This document shows positions 46,301 to 59,200 of a DNA stretch of 64,000 nucleotides, piece after piece; positions within the stretch are counted from its first letter, which is position 1; each line of letters begins with the position of its first letter. This DNA is from Escallonia rubra (lineage: Eukaryota > Streptophyta > Magnoliopsida > Escalloniales > Escalloniaceae). A program made the position numbers and the translations under genes. The notes under the pieces were generated by a model, which searched no databases, was not told the origin of the DNA, and saw only the letters and a list, made by a program, of their open reading frames with translations. The stretch covers positions 77,501 through 141,500 of the forward strand of contig JAVXUO010002312.1 in the NCBI GenBank assembly GCA_033065855.1, in the 5' to 3' direction.

Positions 46301-49300
46301 TTTTATTTTCTTTATCATAACTTTTATCCAGTTTGCATCCTATATTTGTATTTTGTTCATTCAAGTTCAAAGACCCCACTTATGGAGATTGTTATGGTTT
46401 TTGTCTTCCAAGTTTAGTTTTTTTCTTCTATCCATCTTTGGTTTTCTTTTATCGTCGGTGAGAATAAAGTGTTGTAAAAGAATGTTTTCCCAGTAATAGC
46501 ACCATTCTTTGAAAGGGCAATTCTATTTTTCTAGCAGCTCTACTAATAAGGGAAAATCGGTGGCTATTCTTTTGTGCAATGATGAAGCTGCTAATGACAT
46601 GTAGCGCTTGCTCACTTGAGAATTGTACCTTTTTATTTTTTTGGAGCTTTAAGCATCAAGATGCATGATTGAGCTCATATATTTGTCATTTGGTTGGTGC
46701 CAGTGTGCCACTGGTTCCTTTTGCGTGGAAAAAGTACGATCTCTTTGCTTCTACAGTAAAAAATATCTGAACTTCTTAAAAACATACTTGTTTCGTGTTC
46801 TTATATGCAGTCGAACTTGCCGATATGCTTTCTGCTGACATGGAGAAAGAAAGTCTCTATGGGCGAACATTGACACTAAAACTGAAAACTGCTTCTTTTG
46901 AGGTACATTATGGCGCTTTTCTCAAAAGACGTTTAGTTCATTGTTTTGATAAGTGATTTTGAATTTTTGAAATTCGTTTGTGATACATGGTTATGTATGA
47001 CTACTTGCTCAACCAATCCACTTCATGATTTTATGGTTCATTTTATTTTCTTTCGTTTCTTCTCCTGGGTGTTTGGGGGGGGGAGAGAGGTTTCTATAGG
47101 CTATAGTGTATGCCTCTAACGATTATAGGCATATTTTATTTTTTTCCTGTTCCTCCGATCTTTCATGTTATCCTGATAGATTTACAATCTCCAGGTTCGA
47201 ACTCGAGCTTTGACATTGCATAATTATACATGCTCAAGTGAGGATATCCTGAAGCATGCTTCAAAGCTCCTAAAGGCTGAGCTTCCGGTTTCTTTGAGAC
47301 TGATCGGTAACAATACTATAAGTGGCTTCCAGTAAACCATAGGATAAATTGGTTATGTCATGGTAGCTTATATTTGCTTGTTGCTCTGCATTAATAAAGC
47401 TGTCGTAAATGAAGTTGAAAAATATAGTGGCTCTGTAATTTTCGCTTATTAACATTTTGTTTAACTAGTTAGACCACCACGCACGTAGCGCGTGGGTGTC
47501 GCAAAGATAATATCTATGCAAAAACTACTATTTAGAGTTATATGATCCATTTATAACGGATTAAAAACTGCCCTCTTTTACATACTCTGCTGATTACACA
47601 GGTCTAAGGTGGGCAGCACAATGGATTAAAAACTGCCCTCTCTTACAACTATGCTGATTACACTGGTCTAAAGTGGGCATCATAATGTAGTCTTCACTCT
47701 TATGAGCATATTAACTGAAGTGCAAGAGATGTTTGATCACATTCTTGTCCCAAAAAGTAAATTCGCCCAAAAACTATGACAAATAAAATCTATTATAACC
47801 ATTTCCTTCAAGAAACTACTTTCACCGGGTTATTGGTAAACTATAATTACCGTTTGTTTGCAGCATATAAAAAGAAAGATTTCACCATCCGCCCCATAAT
47901 AATGGGCTGGACGGTTATATTCCACTAAGGAGTTGTTCTCAATAGCAGCTTTCTCACACCAATCACCCATCACAATTCAACAAACCAAATGAACAAAGAA
48001 GAAATTTGAATGTTTTTGGGGTTTAAGATCTGGAAAAGGATGAATAGAGTTTCTTGTTCATGTCAAACTATTACCCCACACTGCTGCCGTCATCAACCAG
48101 CACCAAAGCGGCCATCCACCACCACCAATCAGCCAACCACTACCTCGAATCGACGCACCACCGTATCCTATTGACCCACCTCAACTCGCAATTGCCACCA
48201 ATCAGCCATGTACCCACACCTACAGTTGACCCACCACGGTCAACAGCTAGCCTATGACCCAATCTATCTCTTCCCTGTCATACTATCTCTCTCTTTTTCT
48301 TCATTCTCTGCCCCTACACCACCGACCCAACCTCCACACCACCACATATGCGCACCATAAAGCATGGAACACCCAAATTGCATACAGAAAGCAGAAAAAA
48401 GAAGTGGGTTTATGGGTGGATCAGAAGGTGGTGGGTGGACGGTGATATGGATCGGTCTGTGGTGGGTGCCTGTGCAATGGTGGGCTGGTGGCTGGTTGAT
48501 GAGGTGGAAGGTGGATTTTGGTGGTGGGGCTGTAAAAGGTTGCGGCAGGCCGTGGGATGTGGCAGCGGTCGCTGTGGGTTGCGTTGGTGGGGGACATGGT
48601 AGGCGGCGGTGATGGGGTAAGTGGGGTGGCGATTTTTGTTCATCCCCACCGATCTAATTAGAAAGATCCAGGTCAAGGTGGCGGAGGGACGCTGGGAGGA
48701 GGCGGTGGCAGAAGAAGTAGACAAAAATGGTCGGTGGCAAACTATGTTAATAACGACAACAATAATGGGTTTAATTGTCCTTCAATTTCACAAAAATAGG
48801 CAAAAAAGAGCAGACACATCCTTAAGTGCTTTGTGCTCTTTTAGAAGGGTATATAGATTCTGGTTCTAAGAGAATATTCACCACTAAGAAGTTGGTTTTA
48901 TAGGCTCTCCACTGAAGTAGCCTTTTCACGGGTAAGCCTCGTATTGTTTCTCCAATTTTTTAGCCTGCAGAATAAACCTGAATTAATTGACTGTTCCTTA
49001 TCTGCAAGTGGATTAGCTTTGAGTCTCTAGCATTCGTTGGAAGATAGGTGTTGTTTATATTGACTTAATGTTCTGAGTCCTAGCTCCCCAATAATTTGAA
49101 TATCAGTTGCCTACTTTATTTTGATTTTGGAAGAGTGTAGTAAGTGTCTCATTTGACACAGAAAAGGGTTAGAGGTTAAACATTGGATAGTGATGCTCAA
49201 TATTGTAATCTACTGACGGTGGCCTCTCAAAATCACTAGGTGATCACTAGGTCACTCACTTCTACATGGGTTATCTACTAGATACAGATCATTTCAAATT

Positions 49301-51461
49301 TGATCATGGCTGCTCCTCATGGGCCATCACCATCAAAGATTTAATGGGTTCCAAGATTGACTAAATCGTCACTAGATCTTGAAAATTTTGTTCTATTTAT
49401 TCAGTTAGTTAGATGCGAATACTGTTGCCGCTGGTTGTGTGCAGAAAATTAAGTGTACATATCGTTTTGAACCCTTATTTGCTTGTGTAGATGATGGGCT
49501 AACACATGCCTTAACACATGGATGTACAATCAAGTATTTTTTGGTTTGTTCTGCCAGGATTGCGTATGTCTCAGTTCAGTGAGGACAAGGATGGTGCCCC
49601 GTCTGACCCCACTCAAAAAACTCTTTCCAACTTTGTTTTATCCGGAGATTCTTGTGGAAAGAACATGGGCGACGGCCTTTCTTGTGACTTGCACGTTACT
49701 GAAAATCTTTCAACGATCAACACAGAGACTACTATGAATTTTCATGAGACCTGTTATGATATCAGAGATCCATCTGACGGCAACCAAATATCAGATCATA
49801 GTCACAATACATACACTTCAAACAATGATAGCCATGAAATGGAGATAATTTCTGGACCTCTGAGCAGTGCATCTAAAAGGAAGGTAATAAACCTGCCAAG
49901 ATATTGGTTTTGTTCGGTATACCAATTGTGAACCAACAGGCATCTGCCATCTGAATTTCGTGTACTACAAATCTGTTCTCTTCGTGACATTTCCAAACAT
50001 CCTTCTTTCCCGCTTACTCAGGTAATTGGTGCCAGTACGGTCATGCATACACCAAACTCCTGCCAAGCTGAAGCATCACGATTGCCAGTGGATGATTCTC
50101 TCTCTCTATCCAGACAGTATCAGGGAAGCAGCCTAGATAAAGTGAAGAAGAGGGCCCCACTCTCTGATGATCCGGCATCTTCATCAAATCAGAAAGAGCC
50201 ACTAGCGTGGGTGGATGATTACAAATGTTCACTATGTGGAGTTGAACTGCCTCCCAGTTTTCTTGAAGAAAGGCAAGAACATTCTGATTTTCACTTCGCT
50301 GAGAGGCTGCAGGAGGAGGAGTCTTGCAACAACCATACCTATCCTGCTCTGAAGCAGAGGTACCGCATCATTTCCTGCCTTATGCATGATAAGCGGATGC
50401 TATATTTTCTGGTGCAACTGAAATTAGGTGCTGAAGAGCGTTTTGTCTTTCTACTGATACTGCATATGAACTAGGTCATGGAAACTTCATATGATAACTT
50501 TAGAATGGCTAGTTCTTGCTAGCGGTGGGCAGTACAGAGTTTTTGGTCGGCAGATATGTAAATGATGTTGCTACCTGTTTTAAATTACTCGATAACAACT
50601 AGAAACTTTTGAATGTATCAAACAACGAGAATCACTTTGTTATTTTGAGGTTAGAACTTGAGAGCTGTGTTTTCCACTAAGGGTGGAGTTGCAGGAAAAT
50701 AGTCCCGCTTTACAATTTAGAACTGTCTCAAGTCGGACCTTTTAGTACATTAATATAGTTATGACAGATTTGACTTGAAATACCTTTTTATAAGGTAAGG
50801 TTTATGATGTCATAACCATCCGGCTGTCCTAATATGCTTTTACTTATTGAAATAGATTTATGATGTCATTACCATTGACATGCAAGGAAAGATTGTCAAT
50901 TACCAAGTGTTTAGAGGGACTATACAGATATATGAGAAGATTGCTTTCAGTATGCCTGTTTTGAACGGATATTGCAGTTCGAGTCTGTTATATTGGTATG
51001 ATGGAGCGCAAGTATTATGAGTCATGATTTTTACTAGAACCTTGGATAGGTGGAGATGCATAGACCATCTATAGGGTATTATTTGTCAGTCGCTACTTTT
51101 CCTAGATAACACAGGTAGTATCAATTACCAAAGGCAAGAACATTCTGATTTTCCTTAAACCGGGTCTTGTGACTGTCAGACCAACCAAGGATCCGAGGAT
51201 CTTGGGGATCACATCAGTATCTCATTCTAGAATGACTTCCATTCGCATACGGATTGTGAATTGTAGTGATAATTCTAAATGTTCAATGGTTTGTCTTTGT
51301 ATGCGATAATGATCTGATGTAATCTTATAAATGTGTGTTATGTCAGGTTTATCCAGAAAGAACACATTGCAAGCAAAAACAGAGGTAAGAAAAAGCAGAA
51401 ATCATCTCCCCGGGATGGTAAACATAGTCCAATTGATTTATTTTTTGCAAAGAAAACTTGA
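40369..51461 (+). CDS. POLK: DNA polymerase kappa (Y-family translesion polymerase)
   Basis: Nuclear translesion DNA polymerase of 689 aa. Exons: 40369-40450, 40858-41030, 42258-42431, 42615-42738, 42816-42916, 43088-43174, 43631-43726, 44056-44176, 45601-45729, 46811-46902, 47195-47306, 49558-49883, 50022-50359, 51347-51461. The kappa-specific N-clasp (residues about 25-85, [20 protein letters not shown]) precedes the palm with [10 protein letters not shown] (D108, D110) and [10 protein letters not shown] (D199, E200); these three carboxylates, D108, D199 and E200, bind metal. [14 protein letters not shown], the thumb ([12 protein letters not shown]) and the little finger ([12 protein letters not shown]) follow. 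A C-terminal UBZ-like finger (C608, C611, H626, H630) and a final PCNA-binding-like tail ([11 protein letters not shown]) complete it. All introns fit GT-AG. It is single copy, and introns 8 and 11 are large and repeat-bearing. Confidence 0.95.
45800..45815. repeat. C homopolymer, 16 bases, in POLK intron 9
   Basis: An uninterrupted C run followed by TCCCTCTCCCCCC, 70 bp after the exon 9 donor. Confidence 0.9.
47466..48900. repeat. Repeat-rich insertion-like segment in POLK intron 11
   Basis: The segment begins near CCACCACGCACGTAGCGCGTGG and includes a 65-bp tandem duplication (47558-47688, unit starting GGATTAAAAACTGCCCTC), then a CCACC-rich stretch (48060-48360) and a GGTGG-rich stretch (48410-48720). 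No protein domain is visible. It accounts for most of a 2.25-kb intron between otherwise short-intron exons, so a transposon origin is likely, but its ends and class are not defined. Confidence 0.45.
47558..47688. repeat. 65-bp tandem duplication in POLK intron 11
   Basis: Two adjacent copies of a 65-bp unit (GGATTAAAAACTGCCCTC followed by about 20 nt, then GCTGATTACAC and GGTCTAA) differ at about ten positions. Confidence 0.8.
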
Positions 51462-52598
51462 GCTATTCTCGTCTGTACCTTTGTTCTGATCGTGTGTATA
51501 TTAGTAGAAGAAAGCAAATTTCTGTTGATTCATTCTTTTATACTAAAAACAAACCTTATTCAATGTACAGATCCATGGATATTGTATATATATATATATA
51601 TTAATCAAAGCCGACGCTTGCATGTTTATTACTCCGTATCTTGTCGGAATACTTCCTTATTATTGCTGTACATTGATCTCTCCAAGCTGGAAAGGGTTCT
51701 GTGTTGCTTGCATTCTATTTCTGTTTTTGCTGGTGAGAGTTTCTATAAAAGACAATTGTTCTCAAACTCTTGAAACGGATTAGTCCGTTTCAGATCGAAG
51801 TGGATCCTGCTAGATCATGAGAGATATAAATATATTTAGATAACTATTTTTCAACACCACCAGAAATCTGGAAAACCACCCCCTTATCCTCCTCCACCGC
51901 TACTTACAACAACCAAAAATCTCCAGCCCAACCACCGCCAGTCCAAACTCCCACCACCCAATACACCATAAAACTCACTCTTTTTCCAACACTGACACAC
52001 CCATCTCTAGCCCACCCCCAAACTAACCGTTCCCACTCGCTTTCCAAAAACCTGATCCGGAGGTGCATATCAGAAGCTCAATTTCCAAATAAAGTAACGA
52101 AGTGGATCCGTGTATATATGCATCTATTACCCACCAATTATTCGATTAAAATCCTCATCTGGTTTTGACTAATACTGCTCATCGATTCTTTGGTGCCTCG
52201 CCGCTCGGTGGTTACGGGATTTAGATGGCGGAGGTTTTGTGGTGGGTGATGGCCGAGATGGCGGTGCGAAGATGGGTTCAGAGAGATCATAGTGAAAGGG
52301 AGGATGGTAAGTTTTCGCCTTGGCTGATGCATATTCATCCATGACATGCGCGATAACGAAGAGGAATAATGTAATGGTTGTGCCAGAGGACGGTGGAGGA
52401 GGCGGGGGGACTGGAGGAACAACTGCAAGCCCGCATCTACAATTTTTTGAAACAAATTTGACTGGACTGTAATTTTGGATACCTTAAGTCGTTGAGTGTA
52501 ATAAACCCAAACTTCATGCCTGTCCCTGTAATTAACCCTTCTCTCAGTTGTTCATCCAGCACCATCCCAAACAACCTTATCGGACAATTTCTTCAAAA
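51462..52598. other. Intergenic between POLK and the GNAT-like gene
   Basis: It holds the POLK 3' flank, a (TA)n tract (51585-51600), a CCACC-rich stretch (51855-52030) and a GGTGG/GGAGG-rich stretch (52195-52425). The compositional switch resembles those at 32000, 48400 and 55500. No gene is supported. Confidence 0.45.
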
Positions 52599-54215
52599 AT
52601 GGAACTAACACATACCCTCCCCTGTTCGGATCTCTGTATTCCAAATTTAGGAACTCAGATCAGAATCCGTATCCGTTCATTCCCCTGCACTAACTCCCCA
52701 GGTACACCTAAAGGCCGTTTAACTACCAATTACAGCAGCAGCAGCAGTAGCCAGCACGAAAACAGTGATAACAACATTGGAGTCACCATGCCAACCATGT
52801 ACGATATCTTGGATTCTTCAAAAGCACAAAAGCTTGAACTCCGGCTGCAAACGCTTGGACCCTTTTTCAGAATCACGGCGAAGAGCTTGGAAACCCAGAA
52901 CGAGCTTGGGAGGGCGGAGGGACTCATAAGGGTGTGGTTGGGAGGGAAGATTCTTCACTTGGACTCCATCAGGCTGCGCAGGGAAACATTGGGAATGGAA
53001 AAATCAATATTCGGCATCGGCTTGTTCATTGGAGCCGTTGCAATCCGGTACGGCTATGATTGTGGGTGCAGGACTGCTGAGTTGCTCGCCATCAACGATT
53101 CTGATCTCTACCATTCCAAGGTTCTGTCTTTTGCCTCACCCCTTATTTTCATTTTTCCCCTACCTCAACTCCATGTTTGATGAGTTGATTTTAATTACGC
53201 TTAAAATTGCATAGAGTCGACGCTTTAAGAGGTACTATTCAACACGTTAATTATTCTTAATGGTTAATCATTTTCTGGGAACTAAAATCCGTTCCATTGG
53301 CTATATATATCTTCTAATAGTTCATAACTAAATACTTTTGTTTTATGTTACTAATTATAGAAGAAAAAATATGTATCTGTGTCAGTACGTTTTCATATGC
53401 AGTATGTATATAGTTTAGAAATCTATACTAACAAATTCTTTCTCTTTATAAGTTAATTATTTAATAAAAAAAGGAAAAGAAAGTAAAAGTAAAACATGTG
53501 ACTGAAAAAAGAAGTACAAAATGCAAAAGGCCCGGCTTTCACGCCTTGTGCGGCTAAGAAAGTTACCGGAAAAATTATGTTAAGAGTTTCTTTCAATTTT
53601 AGATGAAATTTACTAGGACGGCAGAAATTCTGTAGCAATCTTTTTTCATTTGCATTTGATTCCCCTTTATGTTACTTCAATATGCACTCTATTTATAAGT
53701 GTACTTGGTTGTACTGCAATTTATTTTGTTTCTCTACGTGTAATTGGGAGCTTGCACGTAAAAATAAGCGTTAAACATCATAACGTTGTTGAGTCTATCT
53801 TATAACAGATTAAGTATTTGGAGTAACTGATAACTTGATGGTCGGCGGAGACCACTTGGGCGTCACTATTTGGTTAATTGTATGCAACATGCGCCGCCTC
53901 CAAATCCTAAAGTAACTAGATTGCCCTTGCAATGGCTAAAACTCTGTTAGCTAATAAAATCGTGATTGTATTCCTGGACAAAACAAGTACAAAGAACTAG
54001 TATACTCGACTAATTTTCCTGAGTGTGATTCATGAATGTACCAGCTTGTCAGGTTTTACACAAGGATTGGATTCAAGTCTGTTTATGAGGTAACTGGTTC
54101 AAATTTTGGAGACTTTGCCCACATGCTGGTCTGGGGAGGTGTTGGAACCAGAATGGAAGCCAATGTCCAAGAGCTTCTAGTCAAATGGTGTACGAGGTTT
54201 AGCTCCCAGAAGTAA
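52599..54215 (+). CDS. Probable plastid protein with GNAT-like C-terminal segment
   Basis: Two exons, 52599-53120 and 54045-54215, encode 230 aa with a clean junction (AAG|GTTCTG donor, TACCAG acceptor). The first 60 or so residues are rich in Ser, Thr, Arg and Pro and poor in acidic residues (NYSSSSSSQ), resembling a chloroplast transit peptide. After that comes a conserved-looking domain: LRLQTLGPFFRITAKS, GLIRVWLGGKILHLDSIR, then CRTAELLAINDSD, LVRFYTRIGFKSVYEV and HMLVWGGVGTRM. The pattern 'ELLAI-D--LYHSKLVRFYTRIGFK' resembles the acetyl-CoA-binding motif and following helix of GNAT acetyltransferases. I recognise it as a plant protein of unknown function but cannot assign a substrate. 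The GNAT relation is an inference. Confidence 0.8.
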
Positions 54216-56294
54216 ACTGATCAGTTGTCCTTCAAAATCCTGTTAACTAGTTCTAGTAAAGTTTTTCGTTGCATTTGACTGTAATCTTTTGTTAAGTGAA
54301 AAGTAAAGGAATCAATGAGTTATACAAACTCTAATTGTCTGTCAGCAGCTTCCAATGAATTTTCTGTTGGAAATTCTTTGGACTATAGATTCCTAAAGTT
54401 TATGCTACTAGGTCTGAATTCCATAAAAATTGCATATTTTTATCAAGTGGTTAAGGAGATCTAATATTTCAAAGTTTGAAAAAAACAAAAAATTGTAAAG
54501 GTCACATTTATTTTGAAAAGGAAATTGCCGTTGGTATATAAGTTTACAAGTGATATGTTATATGCACACTAGCGGGGTAAAGGCGCTACTGGGGCTTTTA
54601 GGCATACTTTGTATGTGTGTATCATCGCTAAGAGTCCACATCCCCAATTCAGCCTCTTTCTTTTTTTTTTCTTTTCTTTTTGGGGGGACGAAGTTAGATT
54701 GTGATGAAGAAAAGAAGTTTGTTGTAGAAATTTATCAAAAATTTCAGTTTAAATTCAAAAGGAACATCTTCGTAGTGTCTTTTAGTGATAAATGACTATC
54801 AAATGACACATGCAGAACCATTTAACTGTTATAACTTATTGCACTTATTTGTGCATTGCAAATAGGTATGCAGCGAGGGATTTAAAACTTCGATTTTCCA
54901 TTTTTTCTCTCTCACAAATTTTTCTGGTGATTATTCCGAAATAATCATCAGAAAGTTGCATGTTTAATCTTAGGAGGCAGGTTTGTTGTTACCTTGTACA
55001 GTTTAATACGGGATAAATATTGTCTTAAGGAAAGAGTGCGCAACATTCAACTCATACATTTTCCATTACTTTTTTTTCCAACAATTTGTGCTTTGTCCTG
55101 GGCTTTGATTCTACATAGCCTTTCCGATTGAGTTGATGGGCTATTAATTACAACTTCTATATATGAATTCTTATGCTTCAAGGATGCGTTCGTCGCGCTG
55201 GATAGAATAGACCAAACGAATAGGATAATGAGGATGTCTTTTCCAGTCAGATAGAGGAGGATAAGCATTTAATCCTGTGACACATTTTCAGGATGGAAAT
55301 CGGATAACAAGCCGTATAGCTCTACTAATCAGTCAGATCACCACCTCAACCCCCCAAACCACCACACCACCACCCATTGCAACCCACAACCACCACAACA
55401 TCACCCAGCAACCCACAACCACCACAAAATCAAATCGCACCAACACCCCAAAAAAATGCTTTAATCTAGGGCATGATGGTGTGGAAATGGTGGCGGAATG
55501 TGCATTAAGAGGTGGTAGTTAGTGGTTTTGGCAAGCGGCGGTTGTTGGTGGTAGGAAGATCTGAGGGAGAACCAAAGACAAAAGCTATCCCTTATTGCCG
55601 CGGTGGTTCTTGCGGCTTGCGGCAGTGCTTCCGTGTGGTAAGGTGGTGGTTTGTGCGGTGTTAAAGCGTTATGGTCCTTTCAGCGCTACTACAGTGTGGT
55701 ATGGTGGGTGTTGCGCCTCCACATGTGTTGTATGCCGATCTTGGCCAATTTCTTATCCCCAATACTTGGACATAAATAATACTACCCCTCCTGGTATAGA
55801 ATTAGTCCGGCGAATAGTTTATCGACCTCTTACATGTATAGCCAAACGCCGAATATAATTAGTTTTATTCTATCCGGAGCTCTTATCCTGCGTGCCGAAT
55901 ACGGTCTAAAAGCAAACTTCAAATCCTTTACCAACTCCACGACTCGCAAAGCCCACTACACTTCTGCTTTGCATCATCGGATTTGTTAATGTTTCCTCAA
56001 AAATTCAAAATAGTAGGGAGTACCTTTCTTGACAGCTTTTTCAACATAACACTGAGACAAGCTGCTAAGTATTTGGATAAGTACAGATGACGATCATCAT
56101 CTATATTACTGCACTTTTAATAAAAGTTATTTGTTCCGAGATTGGACTCAATAGTTACCGCAAATGTGTACTTCATGAAAAACGAAAAAAGGAGTAGCCC
56201 TAGTTAGTAGTTAGTAGACTTAAGTTGAGCGAGTAGCTCATCGCTTTCGAGCTCTCTCTAAAACCACTAGGGCTTTTGACCTCTCTATCCAAAA
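54216..56294. other. Intergenic between the GNAT-like and RS-like genes
   Basis: AT-rich sequence with a CCACC-rich stretch (55330-55450) followed by a GGTGG-rich stretch (55470-55700). The last 100 bp before 56295 include pyrimidine-rich CTCTCTC segments typical of plant 5' leaders. No gene was recognised. Confidence 0.4.
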
Positions 56295-59200
56295 ATGTCT
56301 CGACGGGAGGGTCGGGATTCCGACTCAAGGCGCCACCGCTCTTCCAGGTTCGATCGTGAACCCAGGTCCGTCCCTATCTACTTCTATTCACTGCTATAAG
56401 GGTCCATAATTCTGGTACATATGCCTTGTACCCTCTTTTGTGCATCAGCCTCTTGATTAAAATGCGGGGTGTCGATTGGGAAATTGGTTATCAAATTTCT
56501 TCAACTGGGTTCGCTTTATGTTTCTCCTAGGTTAATTAAGAGAATAGTTGAAAAAGACCCATATTTCTTCTCAGTCGTAAATTGGTTGAAACGTGCATTT
56601 TATGCTCTGGAGCTTCAAATACAAAACCCAAATGAAGCAATTAACAAATAAGATGAATAAATACAAGTCGTTGTAATCTTCAGAGGAAAACTGTTTGTTT
56701 GAAACTGGAGTAGCTAAGCATCAACGCACGGTTAAAGGGTTAAAGGCACTACGGTTTCTTAGGCTTATCAAGCATCTTAACTGAGAGGGCTGAAAGATTG
56801 CATGCTTGAAGGTATATTTTATGCAGAATTTGTAATCAGTGACATGCAAGAGTACCGAATTTGTGTGAGCTGCATTCTTTAGACTTCTCGATGTCACGCT
56901 TTATGCTGGATAGCCTTTTTGTTGTTTTCGTTTTGCAGTTTATCGAAAGATATATATGCCTTCAGAAAAGATCATATGACTTTGTTTGAATACGTTTTCA
57001 GAGATATATATATAGATATAATAGGATTTAAAGATCTGTGGTTTAAATTTTTTTTGAAGCACTTACATGTTAATTCGATACTTTTTTCTAACGCGTTTCG
57101 TTGGCAAAACGAATGCAGCCAATTCTAAGAAGCATTGCTAATCAGTATCATAGGTTAAAAAAGTTATCTTGGTGCTTTCAAAATAAATAATGGTAGACAA
57201 ATACAGTTGTTGTGAAAACACGAAAAGGCTATAGCCCAAGTCTTGCTACTTGAAGTGAATGGCTGATGGTTGCAAATGGGTGCTTGAAAATTACAGAAAG
57301 AGGGAAATAAGTGAGATTGAAGTTTAGCGCACACAGTTCAGGTTATATGGGATGAAACTGAATTCTACTCGTAAAAGGGTGAGGGGCATTAACGAAAACA
57401 AGATAGTGCTGTTTAAAGTACATTTTTCTTTGGGGTTTTATTTGCTACACTGGAGTAACAATGCTGCTTGAATGTGGTGATAGATCCAATGTTCTCCAAC
57501 TAATGATCTCGATGTTCTTCTGATGTTTCTCAAAATATAAGAGGCGTAAATTAGTGGTCAAGGGAAATACCAACATTGGCCACACCCTCTATTACTTCTT
57601 TACTCCGTATTTGTTATGGATCGAACCTTCCTATTACTATAGATTCAATCTTCTCCATCTTATGATCTCCAATGTTCTTCTGATGTGACTCAATAGTTGA
57701 AGGGGTGTTGTTGAATTAGTGGTCTAGGGGAATTAACATTATCGGCCTTATTTATTTATTGGTTAGCATACTGGTTCTGTTACATCAGTGGGGTTAGTTT
57801 TTTCTCTCTGAGTTGGGAAAGTCTTGATTCTTTAGTAGCCTTGTTATGTTATGTGCTTGAGGACTTTTCCTAGGGTGTACACTTGTATTGAGTAAATGTT
57901 ATTGTGATGGCTCACTAGGCACCACTCTTATTACGTATTAGTATTTCTTGATTAAGGGGTGGAAACAGATAATTATGCCGAAGAGGCTAATACTATTTTT
58001 TCATATTAAGATGGGCTGATTGTTGCCCCATTGCAATACTGCCTCTGGGATTATGTTGTTTACTCTTCGCCTTACTGGGCAATGGGCATACTATGGGTTA
58101 TTCCCAGATCTGGCTGAGATTTGCTTCTCAAAAGGAGATGAGCTTTGTCTCCCATGTGTTTCTTTAGAGGTTCGGAAGGGAAAATATAGATTGCATGCGT
58201 TGAGTATAGAGATTCCCTTGCACACACTATCTCCGTTGTTCCTTGAACCTCGATTTCTAGGCGGGTCAGCTAATTCTTTTCTTAATTCGAAGATGTGTTG
58301 TATATGGGGCATTTGGGTAGGTATTTTTTTTTCTCCCTTATGGTTTGTCCAGATGCGAAGGGTGCTACAATTTTTGTCCTTTTGATCCATAGTATCCGGG
58401 CATGGCAGCAAGTTTTTGGTGTCGGTTATTTTTTGGCACATTACCGTGTACTTGCCCTGCACCCCCTCCCCCGCGGGGCGGCATTTCCAAGATTTGTTTT
58501 CTATGTGTAAAAAAATCATTAGCCCTGTGACTTATATTTTCATTTCTATGACTTAGATAGAAATTCTCCGAGTCTGTCAGTTTTTGGTGTAAGTTATTGC
58601 TCCCCCTAGGCATCTGATAGTGCAAATCTCGTGCAGCATGCCTGTCTTTACCAGTCATTAAGATAGGTGGGGTTTTGCTAGTTATCAAAATGCAGAAGGA
58701 AATGGAATGACTTTGATCTCTTCATGCTTTTACTTTTAGAATGTAGCATTTTGATACTCTATTATTGTCCTCAATTTACGCCAGCATGTGCCGAGTCAAC
58801 CAACTCAATGAACACCAAAACCTAGCACCAATATAATCACCTGCAACTTCTCATCTTTCACTGAAATCTAACCAACATGACTATCAACTCCACCACACTA
58901 ACCTTATTGCTTTCTCACACCAACAACCATGCCTATCAACTCAGACCAAAAAACTGGCAATCTCTCCCTCACCTAAACAACCGACGTCACAGCGCCAACA
59001 GCTAGACTGCAACCTGCCACCATGTCAAGCTCAGTACCTAAGTCTAAGTTAACTATGCAAGTCAAATGCATTCCCTTAATCACCTTCTTCTAAGCCTCAC
59101 TCGCCCCTCACAACCGAATGTTTTATTTATCACCAATAGCAGACCCACAAAAAGCTTTAACCCCACCAACAGTTTACTTGATTCACCTTGAAGTCTGTAC

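Noticed and set aside
48348..48724. Gly/Trp-rich plus frames and a Pro/His/Ser-rich minus frame in POLK intron 11.
   Set aside because: They are driven by GGTGG/CCACC composition; no conserved domain.
58020..58519. Frames on both strands within intron 1 of the RS-like gene, one of 142 codons on minus.
   Set aside because: No family features, mutually overlapping on both strands, and no splice or start context.
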